Shown here: piece after piece, positions 1 to 5,153 of the stretch
Layout: every line of letters begins with the position of its first letter
How positions within the stretch are numbered: position 1 is the first letter of the stretch
Source: Methanofollis sp.
GTDB taxonomy: Archaea; Halobacteriota; Methanomicrobia; Methanomicrobiales; Methanofollaceae
Assembly (NCBI GenBank): GCA_028696365.1
Contig: JAQVHG010000166.1
Location: 1 to 5,153, forward strand
Direction: 5' to 3'
DNA: 5,153 bases
Notes under the pieces: model-generated
Database searches by the model: none
Seen by the model: only the letters and a program-made list of their open reading frames with translations
What the model was told of the DNA's origin: nothing
Program-made: the position numbers and the translations under genes

Positions 1-386
1 CCGCAGACCCCCCCGCCGTCGCACTGCGTACCGCTTCAGCCGAAGACCCCGAGCTCGGGGCACGGATCAGGCGTGCCATTGATCTCGAGCACGAAGGGAT
101 CAGCCTCGAAAGCGCCCTTGCCGTGATCGGAAACGACATCTCGATCTACCAGACCGTCCCGATCGCCTTCTTCCTCATCAGTCGGTATTATGATCCTGAG
201 AACCTCCTCTATGTCGCGGCCAATATCGGTGGGAACACCGACACCATCGCGTTCATCTGCGGAGCATATATAGGAGCGAAGTACGGCGAGAGTGCGCTTC
301 CCCCTGATCTCCTCAAAGGACTTGAAAACCGAGAGGAGATCAAGCGTCTGGCCGGAGAACTCCTCCTCGCTACTCCAAAGCATTAA
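1..386 (+). CDS. ADP-ribosylglycohydrolase family protein, C-terminal part (5' end outside window)
   Basis: This reading frame is open from position 3 and ends at TAA 384-386, giving 127 visible residues with no start, so the gene is cut by the window edge. The sequence fits the C-terminal third of the DraG/ARH fold: GNDISIYQTVPIAFF at about visible residues 43-57, then the family's metal-binding loop as GGNTDTIAFICGA at 76-88. Members are all-alpha, cytosolic, Mg-dependent enzymes that remove ADP-ribose from proteins or small molecules; the substrate here cannot be told. The usual loop is GGDTDT or GxDxDT. Here the first aspartate is Asn78 (codon AAC at 234-236), while Asp80 and Thr81 are kept, so activity may be altered or this may be a normal subfamily variant. 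The stop lies 26 bases before argC, and no functional link to arginine synthesis is evident. The family call is fairly sure; the function is not. Confidence 0.8.
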   Translation, partial: ADPPAVALRTASAEDPELGARIRRAIDLEHEGISLESALAVIGNDISIYQTVPIAFFLISRYYDPENLLYVAANIGGNTDTIAFICGAYIGAKYGESALPPDLLKGLENREEIKRLAGELLLATPKH

Positions 387-390
387 ATTT
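382..390 (+). promoter_or_regulatory. Probable TATA box of the argC operon promoter
   Basis: The A/T-only stretch ATTAAATTT stands out in GC-rich sequence and resembles an archaeal TATA box, with purines (AAAG, 377-380) just upstream where a BRE would lie. Its centre is about 26-27 bases before the A of the argC ATG at 413, the usual spacing from archaeal TATA box to transcription start, so transcription may begin at or next to the start codon. The box overlaps the stop codon of the upstream gene (384-386). No arginine-specific operator or palindrome is evident nearby. Confidence 0.55.
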
Positions 391-412
391 CACCTCCGGT
401 ATAGTGTCCTGT

Positions 413-1399
413 ATGGATGTTGCTATTGTCGGGGCATCTGGCTATACCGGCGGCGAATTGATCCGCCTCCTCCAGAGCCACTCCTCGGCCGAGGTGGTCG
501 TGGCCACCTCAAGGAAAGAGGAGGGGCAACCGGTCACCGCGGTCCACCCCCATCTCACAGGATATACTGACCTCACCTTCACCAACCCTGCAGTCGAAGA
601 GATCGACGCCGACGTCGCCTTTCTTGCGGTGCCGCATACCGCAGCGATGCAGTATGCCGGCGGGCTCCTAGAACAGGGGATGAAGGTCGTCGACCTCTCC
701 GCCGACTACCGTCTGCCAAGGGAAGTCTACGAAAAAGTCTACGGCGTCACCCATACCGACTATTTTGAGGCACCGTACGGCCTTCCCGAACTTCACCGAG
801 CAGAGGTGAAGGGGAAGCAATTTGTCTCAAACCCCGGATGCTTCCCGACCGGGGCCACCCTTGCCGCGGCGCCGCTCGCCACCGACGCACGCTATGTGAT
901 CTACGACTCAAAGAGCGGCGTCTCAGGGTCAGGCGTCACCCCTTCGTCTTCCTCCCATTACCCAAATGTGGCCGACGGGGTGACCCCCTATAAGTGGACC
1001 AGTCACCGCCACCTCGCCGAGATGAAGCAGGAACTCGGGCGTCTCGGCTCGAAGGCGCACTGCTTCTTCACCCCCCACCTCGTCCCGGTGAACCGGGGGA
1101 TCCTTACCACCGCTCATATCATCACAGACGAACCCCTCACCCAGGAAGAGGTCGAGGCGCGTTATCAGGAGTTCTACAAGGACGAGTTCTTTGTCCGTCT
1201 CCAGAAGCCTTCCTTGCCGGCGGTGCGTGGGAGCAACTTCTGCGACATCTGGTTCGAGGCACAGGACGAGCGGGTCGTCGTCATCTCGGCGATCGACAAC
1301 CTCGTCAAGGGTGCGGCCGGGCAGGCGATCCAGAATATGAATATCATCTGCGGGTTTGCGGAGAACGACGGACTTATGACCCCGCCCTGCATGCCATAA
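413..1399 (+). CDS. argC: N-acetyl-gamma-glutamyl-phosphate reductase
   Basis: ArgC reduces N-acetylglutamyl 5-phosphate with NADPH to N-acetylglutamate 5-semialdehyde, the third step of arginine synthesis, in the cytosol. From the ATG at 413 the protein has 328 residues, close to the size of the shorter ArgC type. The N-terminal Rossmann motif GASGYTGGE is at 7-15. The active-site cysteine is Cys143 in SNPGCFPTG, and the catalytic histidine region HRHLAEM is at 198-204. SKSGVSGSG at about 166-174, TPHLVPVNRG near 220-229 and NLVKGAAGQAIQNMNI at 296-311 complete the family signature. A GTG at 404 would add three residues, but neither start has a clear Shine-Dalgarno site. I chose 413 because the protein then begins directly with the Rossmann strand (MDVAIVGASG) and because a TATA box sits at leaderless distance. 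It is the first gene of the arg operon, 17 bases before the CBS gene. It appears intact, with all key residues present. Confidence 0.96.
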   Translation: MDVAIVGASGYTGGELIRLLQSHSSAEVVVATSRKEEGQPVTAVHPHLTGYTDLTFTNPAVEEIDADVAFLAVPHTAAMQYAGGLLEQGMKVVDLSADYRLPREVYEKVYGVTHTDYFEAPYGLPELHRAEVKGKQFVSNPGCFPTGATLAAAPLATDARYVIYDSKSGVSGSGVTPSSSSHYPNVADGVTPYKWTSHRHLAEMKQELGRLGSKAHCFFTPHLVPVNRGILTTAHIITDEPLTQEEVEARYQEFYKDEFFVRLQKPSLPAVRGSNFCDIWFEAQDERVVVISAIDNLVKGAAGQAIQNMNIICGFAENDGLMTPPCMP

Positions 1400-1403
1400 G
1401 AGT

Positions 1404-1411
1404 GGAGATGA
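1404..1411 (+). promoter_or_regulatory. Ribosome binding site that decides the CBS-protein start
   Basis: GGAGATGA matches the archaeal consensus GGAGGTGA at 7 of 8 positions and lies 5 bases before ATG 1417. The alternative ATG at 1408 is inside this site and so cannot use it, which favours 1417 and removes three N-terminal residues (MST). Confidence 0.7.
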
Positions 1412-1416
1412 GTACC

Positions 1417-1902
1417 ATGAAAGTCAGGGAGATCATGACAGAGGAACTGGTCACCGTCCATGCCGACGCAACCGTGAGGGAGGCCGCGGCCCTCCTGCGC
1501 ACGCACGATATCGGAGGCCTGCCAGTGATGGACGGAGAAGAACTGGTCGGGGTGATCACCGAGGCCGATGTGCTCTCGCTCCTCAAGACCGGCGAGATCT
1601 CAGACGATCTCTGGCTCCCCTCCCCACTCGAACTTATCGAGGTTCCGATCAGAGAGATCATAAACTGGGAGAAGACCAAATCGGCTCTCTCAGACATCGG
1701 GATGACACCGGTCCGCAAGGTGATGTCGATGCCGGCGATCACCATCAGGCCGGACGCCGAGATCGAGGAGGCGGCAGGGCTGATGTTGCGGGAAGGGATC
1801 GCCCGCCTCCCGGTCGTCGACGAAGGGCGGTTGATCGGGATCGTCGCCCGCCGAGACATTGTCCAGGGACTTGGAACCTCATTTGAGGAGAATAAAGAAT
1901 GA
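1417..1902 (+). CDS. Tandem CBS-domain (Bateman module) protein, possible regulator in the arg operon
   Basis: This is a stand-alone protein of 161 residues made of one pair of CBS domains. CBS1 spans about residues 1-57 (KVREIMTEEL, then GLPVMDGEELVGVITEADVL). CBS2 spans about 99-152 (VRKVMSMPAITIRPDA, then IARLPVVDEGRLIGIVARRDIV). CBS pairs usually bind adenine nucleotides or S-adenosylmethionine in the cleft between the domains, and the pattern (G-I/V-I/V-T/A-x-x-D) supports ligand binding here. Between the domains is a linker of about 40 residues with LWLPSPLELIEVPIREII at 65-82, which I associate with a methanogen subtype of CBS protein. There is no catalytic domain, DNA-binding domain, membrane segment or signal peptide. 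It lies 17 bases after argC, and its stop overlaps the argJ start (ATGA), so it should be made together with the arginine enzymes. A role in tuning the pathway by energy state is my inference; the family call is secure. Confidence 0.92.
   Translation: MKVREIMTEELVTVHADATVREAAALLRTHDIGGLPVMDGEELVGVITEADVLSLLKTGEISDDLWLPSPLELIEVPIREIINWEKTKSALSDIGMTPVRKVMSMPAITIRPDAEIEEAAGLMLREGIARLPVVDEGRLIGIVARRDIVQGLGTSFEENKE
1885..1890 (+). promoter_or_regulatory. Ribosome binding site of argJ
   Basis: GAGGAG lies inside the end of the CBS gene, 8 bases before ATG 1899 and 11 before the adjacent ATG 1902. The spacing favours 1899, though either start changes the protein by only one methionine. Confidence 0.6.
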
Positions 1903-3053
1903 TGAAGAGTATCTGTGCAGTCCCTGGCGTCGAAGCCGCCGGGATGAAGGAAGGAAAGTATGGACTTGCGGTGATCAGGGCACGCGGCACGGCTGCGGCG
2001 ACTTTCACCTCCAACCTCGTCACCGCCGCACCGGTCCAGGTGATGCAGAAGCAGATGAAGGCCGGGCGGCTCGACGCGATTGTCGTGAACTCGGGGTGTG
2101 CAAATGCCTATACCGGTGAACGCGGGCGTGCCGACGCGGTCGAGATGTGCCGGATCGCCGCCGAGGCCCTGGGCCTGGAGCCCGAGCGGGTGGGAGTGGC
2201 GAGCACCGGGGTGATCGGGCGCTACCTCGACCTCGACCTGATCAGACGTCAGTGCAACGAGGTCGTCCCGCACCTCGCCCACTCTGAGGAGGCCGAGACC
2301 GCCGCAGCACGGGCGATCATGACCACCGACCTCTTTGAGAAACATGCGCTTGTCAGGGGCGACGGGTTTACGGTCGCCGGGATCTGTAAGGGGAGCGGGA
2401 TGATCGCCCCGAACATGGGGACGATGCTCGCCTTCATCTACACCGACGCCGAGATCGGGGCCGAAGACCTCAAGGAGTCGCTCTGCTCGGCGGTGCGCCG
2501 GAGTTTCAACCGCGTCGTCGTCGACGGGGACGAGAGCACCAATGACTCGGCCTTCTGCACGGCCACCGGGGTTGCCGGGCCGGTGCCGCGGGAGGAATTC
2601 GACGCCGCACTTGAGGCATGCTGCATCTCCCTAGCCAAACAGATCGCCGCGGACGGCGAGGGCGCGACCAAACTCCTCGAGGTGCAGATCGTCGGCGCTC
2701 CTGACGAAGCGGCGGCAGAGACAGTGGCCAGAACGGTCGTGGCCTCGCCGCTCGTCAAGACCGCGGTGTACGGCGAGGACCCGAACTGGGGCCGGGTGAT
2801 CGCGGCGGCCGGGCGTGCCGGGGTCAGGTTCGACCCGGACACCGTCTCACTCACCATCGGTGAAGGGGCGACGCTGACCGAACTGGTGCGGGACGGCAAG
2901 ATCGTCTCAGACCTGGTGCGGGCCAAGGAAGCGATGCACGGCAAGAGGGTCGTCTTCTCCCTCGACCTTGCGGCCGGCGAGGGCGCGGCCGTGGCATGGG
3001 GGTGCGACCTGACCGAGAAATATGTCGAGATCAATGGGAAGTATACGACATGA
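1899..3053 (+). CDS. argJ: Glutamate N-acetyltransferase / ornithine acetyltransferase
   Basis: ArgJ moves the acetyl group from N-acetylornithine to glutamate, releasing ornithine and recycling N-acetylglutamate. Some members also use acetyl-CoA; sequence alone does not settle which type this is. The protein has 384 residues, typical for the family. It is expected to cleave itself into two chains before a conserved threonine, here Thr175 in KGSGMIAPNMGTML (164-177), with Thr175 as the nucleophile. The residue before it is Gly174 rather than the usual Ala. Other signatures are VNSGCANAYTG (63-73), oxyanion-hole STGVIG (102-107), VDGDESTND (208-216), GEGATK (253-258), YGEDPNWGRVIAAAGRAG (291-308) and the C-terminal YVEINGKYTT (375-384), whose Asn and final Thr are family hallmarks. 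It overlaps the CBS gene and argB by 4 bases each. Cys67 replaces the commoner Asn in SGNAN. It is intact and confidently identified. Confidence 0.96.
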   Translation: MMKSICAVPGVEAAGMKEGKYGLAVIRARGTAAATFTSNLVTAAPVQVMQKQMKAGRLDAIVVNSGCANAYTGERGRADAVEMCRIAAEALGLEPERVGVASTGVIGRYLDLDLIRRQCNEVVPHLAHSEEAETAAARAIMTTDLFEKHALVRGDGFTVAGICKGSGMIAPNMGTMLAFIYTDAEIGAEDLKESLCSAVRRSFNRVVVDGDESTNDSAFCTATGVAGPVPREEFDAALEACCISLAKQIAADGEGATKLLEVQIVGAPDEAAAETVARTVVASPLVKTAVYGEDPNWGRVIAAAGRAGVRFDPDTVSLTIGEGATLTELVRDGKIVSDLVRAKEAMHGKRVVFSLDLAAGEGAAVAWGCDLTEKYVEINGKYTT

Positions 3054-3919
3054 GGCGTGAAGAAGTCCTGATGGAGGCCCTGCCCTACATCCAGCAGTTC
3101 CATGGCAAGACCATCGTGATCAAACTTGGCGGGCATGCGATGGTCGACCCCGAGATCTTAGAGAACGCGATCCGCGACATCGTCCTCCTCCATTATGTGG
3201 GGATGAAGGTCGTCGTCGTCCATGGGGGCGGTCCTGAGATCACCGAGAAGATGCGGGCCATGGGCAAGGAACCTGAGTTTGTAGGGGGCCTTCGGATCAC
3301 CGATGCCGAGACCCTAGAGATCGCCCAGATGGTCCTGGTCGGCAAGATCAACAATGGGATCGTCTCGCTCATCGCCCGCGAGGGCGACCGGGCTGTCGGG
3401 ATATCGGGCAATGACGGCAACATCATTCTTGCCAGAAAGATCAGCGCTCAGATGGTGCGGGTCGGCGATGAGGAGCGTGAGGTCGACCTCGGCTACGTCG
3501 GCGAGATCGAGGGAGTCAACCCCGACCTCCTTATCACGCTCCTGGAAACGGGGTACATCACGGTCATGGCCCCGATCGCGATCGACCGGGCAGGCCGCAA
3601 CCTCAACATCAATGCCGACACGGCGGCGGGGGAGATCGCAGTCGCCCTGGACGCCTTCAAACTTGTCAACCTCACCGATGTCGACGGGGTGATGGACCGG
3701 GAGCGGAGCCAGGTCTTCCGCCGTCTCAAGGCCGTGGAGACCGAGGAATTGATGGCCGACGGGACCATCTCCGGCGGGATGATCCCAAAGATCGAGTCCT
3801 GCGTGAGGGCGGTGAAGGCCGGGGTGCCGTACGCTCATGTGATCAACGGCAACAAGACACACAGCATCCTCCTCGAACTCTTCACCGACGCAGGCGTCGG
3901 GACGATGATCATCGAATAG
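3050..3919 (+). CDS. argB: Acetylglutamate kinase
   Basis: ArgB phosphorylates N-acetylglutamate with ATP, the second and usually feedback-controlled step of arginine synthesis. The start at 3050 overlaps the argJ stop (ATGA) and gives 289 residues. The reading frame runs on upstream inside argJ, but those residues do not fit the family, whereas MRREEVLMEALPYIQQF does. Amino-acid kinase motifs follow: KLGGHAM with Lys25, VHGGGPEIT with the glycine loop 58-61, FVGGLRIT (Arg82), NINADTAAGE with Asn186 and Asp190, and GGMIPK with Lys247. These match the catalytic Lys, Asn, Asp and Lys of the Escherichia coli enzyme. The N-terminal helix ending in EALPYIQQF, together with the C-terminal HSILLELFTDAGVGTMI, is the architecture of hexameric, arginine-inhibited kinases, so feedback inhibition is likely (inference). 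Only a weak GGGA lies upstream, so translation is probably coupled to argJ. It is the last gene of the operon. Confidence 0.96.
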   Translation: MRREEVLMEALPYIQQFHGKTIVIKLGGHAMVDPEILENAIRDIVLLHYVGMKVVVVHGGGPEITEKMRAMGKEPEFVGGLRITDAETLEIAQMVLVGKINNGIVSLIAREGDRAVGISGNDGNIILARKISAQMVRVGDEEREVDLGYVGEIEGVNPDLLITLLETGYITVMAPIAIDRAGRNLNINADTAAGEIAVALDAFKLVNLTDVDGVMDRERSQVFRRLKAVETEELMADGTISGGMIPKIESCVRAVKAGVPYAHVINGNKTHSILLELFTDAGVGTMIIE

Positions 3920-3945
3920 GTGGCGTACCGCCTCCTTCATTTTTT
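3919..3945 (+). terminator. Probable terminator of the arg operon
   Basis: A short stem GGCG (3922-3925) pairs with CGCC (3929-3932) around a TAC loop. It is extended by GG/CC (3919-3920 with 3934-3935) past one T-T mismatch. TTCA and six T residues (3940-3945) follow. Archaeal termination depends mainly on the T tract, so this is a plausible end for the operon transcript. It begins at the last base of the argB stop codon. Confidence 0.55.
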
Positions 3946-3988
3946 GACGGTGTTGAAGACGGAAGAATCGGCGATATTCCTGTCAAAA

Positions 3989-4006
3989 GGCTCTGTAGAA
4001 ACCTTC
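3989..4006 (+). repeat. Left terminal inverted repeat
   Basis: GGCTCTGTAGAAACCTTC pairs with the reverse complement of 4209-4226. The outer end starts directly after an AAAA run (3985-3988). Confidence 0.6.
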
Positions 4007-4161
4007 ACCCTTTATGGGTGCGAGCGTGACTCAACCGCCTTCCCTCATGAATCTCGCCGAGGACGAATGCCGCCCCCGGACTCCCCGGGACCATTATAGG
4101 GGCGAGAAGGCAGAATAGGACTATAAAGAGGGTGCTGCCGTTCCGACCTATCGTGTAGTGG

Positions 4162-4190
4162 GGGGGGTTCGGAGGGCGGGCAAGCCCCCC
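4162..4190 (+). other. Strong G-run/C-run hairpin inside the inverted-repeat element
   Basis: Six G residues (4162-4167, part of an eight-G run from 4160) can pair with six C residues (4185-4190). A T-G and a T-A pair extend the stem inward, leaving a 13-base GC-rich loop. On the minus strand the T-G wobble becomes a C-A mismatch, so the + strand RNA folds slightly better. Its role is unknown: it could be part of a mobile element, part of a small RNA or a transcription barrier between the convergent genes. Confidence 0.4.
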
Positions 4191-4208
4191 GACAGAGAGA
4201 GTCATCAA

Positions 4209-4226
4209 GAGGATTTCTACAGAACC
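4209..4226 (-). repeat. Right terminal inverted repeat
   Basis: Read on the minus strand this is GGTTCTGTAGAAATCCTC. It differs from the left repeat by C/T changes at positions 3, 14 and 16 only. The outer end lies six bases from the stop codon of the flippase gene. Confidence 0.6.
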
Positions 4227-4232
4227 ATTCTT

Positions 4233-5153
4233 TCAATATTTTTCCAGGGGCGCTGACCCCTCGCTCCCAGTCGAAGGCAGCAAAAATTTTCTGATCTGGG
4301 CGGGGAGGAGAGACCCAAAGATGGTCCTCTCTTCATCGGTGAAGAGACAGCACCAGACAAGTAGGAGGTACAACACTCCGATCGCCCCTGCGATCACCCC
4401 GAGTTCAAGCCAGCTCTGAATCGGGACCAGGCCACCAAGCACAAAAGCGATCAGGGCGATGGCGAAGGTAGCAGATGCCCCTGCGACGAGAGGCCTGAAG
4501 AATGCCTTCACAGGGATAGAGAGCACCTTTGCGGTGTACCAAGGCATGAATATGCTGCTCTTGAGGGTGAAAAAGATCGCACCAGATGCAGCGACGCCAT
4601 AGACCCCCCACCCGGCACCGACCACAAGCCAGAGTGCGAGAATGACATTTGCAATGCCGAGCGCAATGGTTGCAAGCCCTGGGATCTTCACCTTGGAATA
4701 CGAAACATTGACATGATTAAGCGGGAGCACCGCAAGGTTCACTGCCAGGTGGATGGTCAGGATGGCAAGGAGCGGAGCGAGACCTGCATGCTCTACACCA
4801 ACCCAGAGTGAGAGAAGTTCTGACCCAAACCCACAGATAAGACCGACAGGAAGGGCAAGGGCAAGGCCCATACATTTCACTGAGGAGAGGGCCATGCGCT
4901 TGATCTCTGCGAACATCTCCTTGGCATAATAGATGAAGATCATCGGGGCGAGCACCCCGGCAAGTACGCCTCCCATAGTTCGGAGGAGAATGCTCCAGGT
5001 GAGGGCGACGGCATATTCCCCCCCGGCAAATGAGCCAAGAAAGATGTTGACGATGATCAAGTCGACCTGGAGGAAGAGCAGCGACCCAATCTCGTTGACA
5101 AGCATCCAGCTCCCAAAGACCGACATCTCCTTGAGAGTGCCTCTGTGAAAGGA
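4233..5153 (-). CDS. Polysaccharide/oligosaccharide flippase-like membrane protein (Wzx/MATE-like), C-terminal part
   Basis: The frame is open to the window end and stops at TGA 4235-4233 (minus strand), giving 306 visible residues. An internal ATG exists at 5126, but SFHRGTLKEM precedes it in frame without a stop, so the true start is probably beyond the window. About eight hydrophobic spans can be seen (from 5126: about 9-30, 36-66, 84-105, 115-137, 149-170, 172-194, 212-233, 241-263), followed by a polar tail ending SEGSAPLEKY. The stretch SWMLVNEIGSLLFLQVDLIIVN resembles the first helix of the second half of polysaccharide-biosynthesis exporters, which move lipid-linked glycans across the cytoplasmic membrane. 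These normally have 12-14 helices, so roughly the first half is missing. It is convergent with argB. Base composition is lower in GC than the arg genes (by hand about 53% at 4621-4680 against about 65% at 3601-3660 and 80% at 2761-2820), common for surface-glycan genes. Other members of the same exporter superfamily are possible. Confidence 0.75.
   Translation of the reverse strand, partial: SFHRGTLKEMSVFGSWMLVNEIGSLLFLQVDLIIVNIFLGSFAGGEYAVALTWSILLRTMGGVLAGVLAPMIFIYYAKEMFAEIKRMALSSVKCMGLALALPVGLICGFGSELLSLWVGVEHAGLAPLLAILTIHLAVNLAVLPLNHVNVSYSKVKIPGLATIALGIANVILALWLVVGAGWGVYGVAASGAIFFTLKSSIFMPWYTAKVLSIPVKAFFRPLVAGASATFAIALIAFVLGGLVPIQSWLELGVIAGAIGVLYLLLVWCCLFTDEERTIFGSLLPAQIRKFLLPSTGSEGSAPLEKY

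Larger units (their letters stand above)
3989..4226. mobile_element. MITE-like non-autonomous element with terminal inverted repeats
   Basis: A 238-bp segment is bounded by inverted repeats that match at 15 of 18 positions, all three mismatches being C/T transitions. The shared core is TCTGTAGAAA and the ends begin GG. There is no transposase and no convincing gene inside. The size, the ends and the position between two convergent genes fit a miniature inverted-repeat element or the decayed remnant of an insertion sequence. The ends vaguely recall insertion-sequence ends starting GGCT/GGTT, but I cannot assign a family. No target-site duplication is visible (TGTCAAAA on the left, ATTCTTTC on the right), which lowers confidence or points to an old insertion. 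Inside are a small hairpin near the left end (CACCC 4006-4010 with GGGTG 4016-4020) and a G-run/C-run hairpin at 4162-4190. Confidence 0.5.

Noticed and set aside
391..397. CACCTCC just before argC
   Set aside because: It equals the anti-Shine-Dalgarno sequence of 16S rRNA rather than its complement, so it cannot act as a ribosome binding site. Probably chance.
994..1416. Upstream extension of the CBS frame through argC
   Set aside because: The residues before 1417 are an Arg/Gly/Pro-rich out-of-frame reading of argC. The SD at 1404-1411 and the CBS domain start both point to 1417.
1374..2345. A 323-residue open frame on the minus strand opposite the CBS gene and argJ
   Set aside because: It is antisense to two clearly recognisable genes and has low-complexity Ser/Arg-rich translation typical of a shadow frame in GC-rich DNA. 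No domain is recognisable.
3314..3940. A 208-residue minus-strand frame opposite argB
   Set aside because: It is a shadow of argB, rich in Asp, His and Val from reversed GC-rich codons, with no recognisable family.
3961..3980. Imperfect palindrome GGAAGAAT...ATATTCC after the arg terminator as an operator
   Set aside because: The arms have internal mismatches, and the site lies downstream of the operon with no gene starting there.
4005..4208. Overlapping minus-strand small frames (up to 67 residues) inside the inverted-repeat element
   Set aside because: There is no good ribosome site, the translation is low complexity (PPNPP, GGLARP) and the frame spans the G-run hairpin. The TTTATAG motif on the minus strand at about 4121-4127 is not enough to support a gene.
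4246..4261. AGGGG/CCCCT hairpin near the flippase 3' end as its terminator
   Set aside because: It lies inside the coding sequence, and on the minus strand it is followed by an A-rich, not T-rich, stretch. The T run is on the wrong side.
1..5153. CRISPR array, tRNA or rRNA genes
   Set aside because: No regularly spaced repeats, tRNA-like cloverleaf motifs or rRNA sequences were seen on either strand.

Overview
The window looks like chromosomal DNA of a methanogenic archaeon, most likely Methanomicrobiales (Methanofollis/Methanoculleus-like). The reasons are the ArgC, ArgJ and ArgB sequence types, a high-GC arginine region, archaeal-style TATA boxes and Shine-Dalgarno sites close to GGAGGTGA, and a two-CBS-domain protein of the kind found in methanogens. 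The lineage is inferred from recalled family features, not from a search.

Layout: positions 1-386 hold the 3' end of an ADP-ribosylglycohydrolase (DraG/ARH-like) gene on the + strand. Its stop codon lies inside a probable TATA box that sits about 26-27 bases upstream of the argC ATG, which suggests a leaderless argC transcript. From 413 to 3919 there is a tight + strand operon: argC (413-1399), a small tandem-CBS-domain protein (1417-1902), argJ (1899-3053) and argB (3050-3919). The CBS/argJ and argJ/argB junctions are both 4-base ATGA overlaps. A short GC hairpin followed by six T residues comes directly after argB.

Together the operon encodes three steps of the cyclic acetylated arginine pathway. 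ArgJ makes N-acetylglutamate by transferring acetyl from N-acetylornithine. ArgB phosphorylates N-acetylglutamate and ArgC reduces the acyl phosphate to the semialdehyde. The aminotransferase (argD) is not in the window. The CBS protein has no known catalytic part in this pathway, but its position and translational coupling suggest an adenine-nucleotide-sensing regulatory role.

The 313-base gap (3920-4232) holds the terminator and a 238-bp segment (3989-4226) bounded by imperfect 18-bp terminal inverted repeats. It has no convincing gene and resembles a non-autonomous transposable element (MITE). Inside it are a G-run/C-run hairpin and TATA-like motifs. From 4233 to the window end, on the minus strand and convergent with the arg operon, lies the C-terminal part of a multi-pass flippase of the polysaccharide/oligosaccharide exporter (Wzx/MATE-like) superfamily. 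Its base composition is visibly less GC-rich than that of the arg genes.
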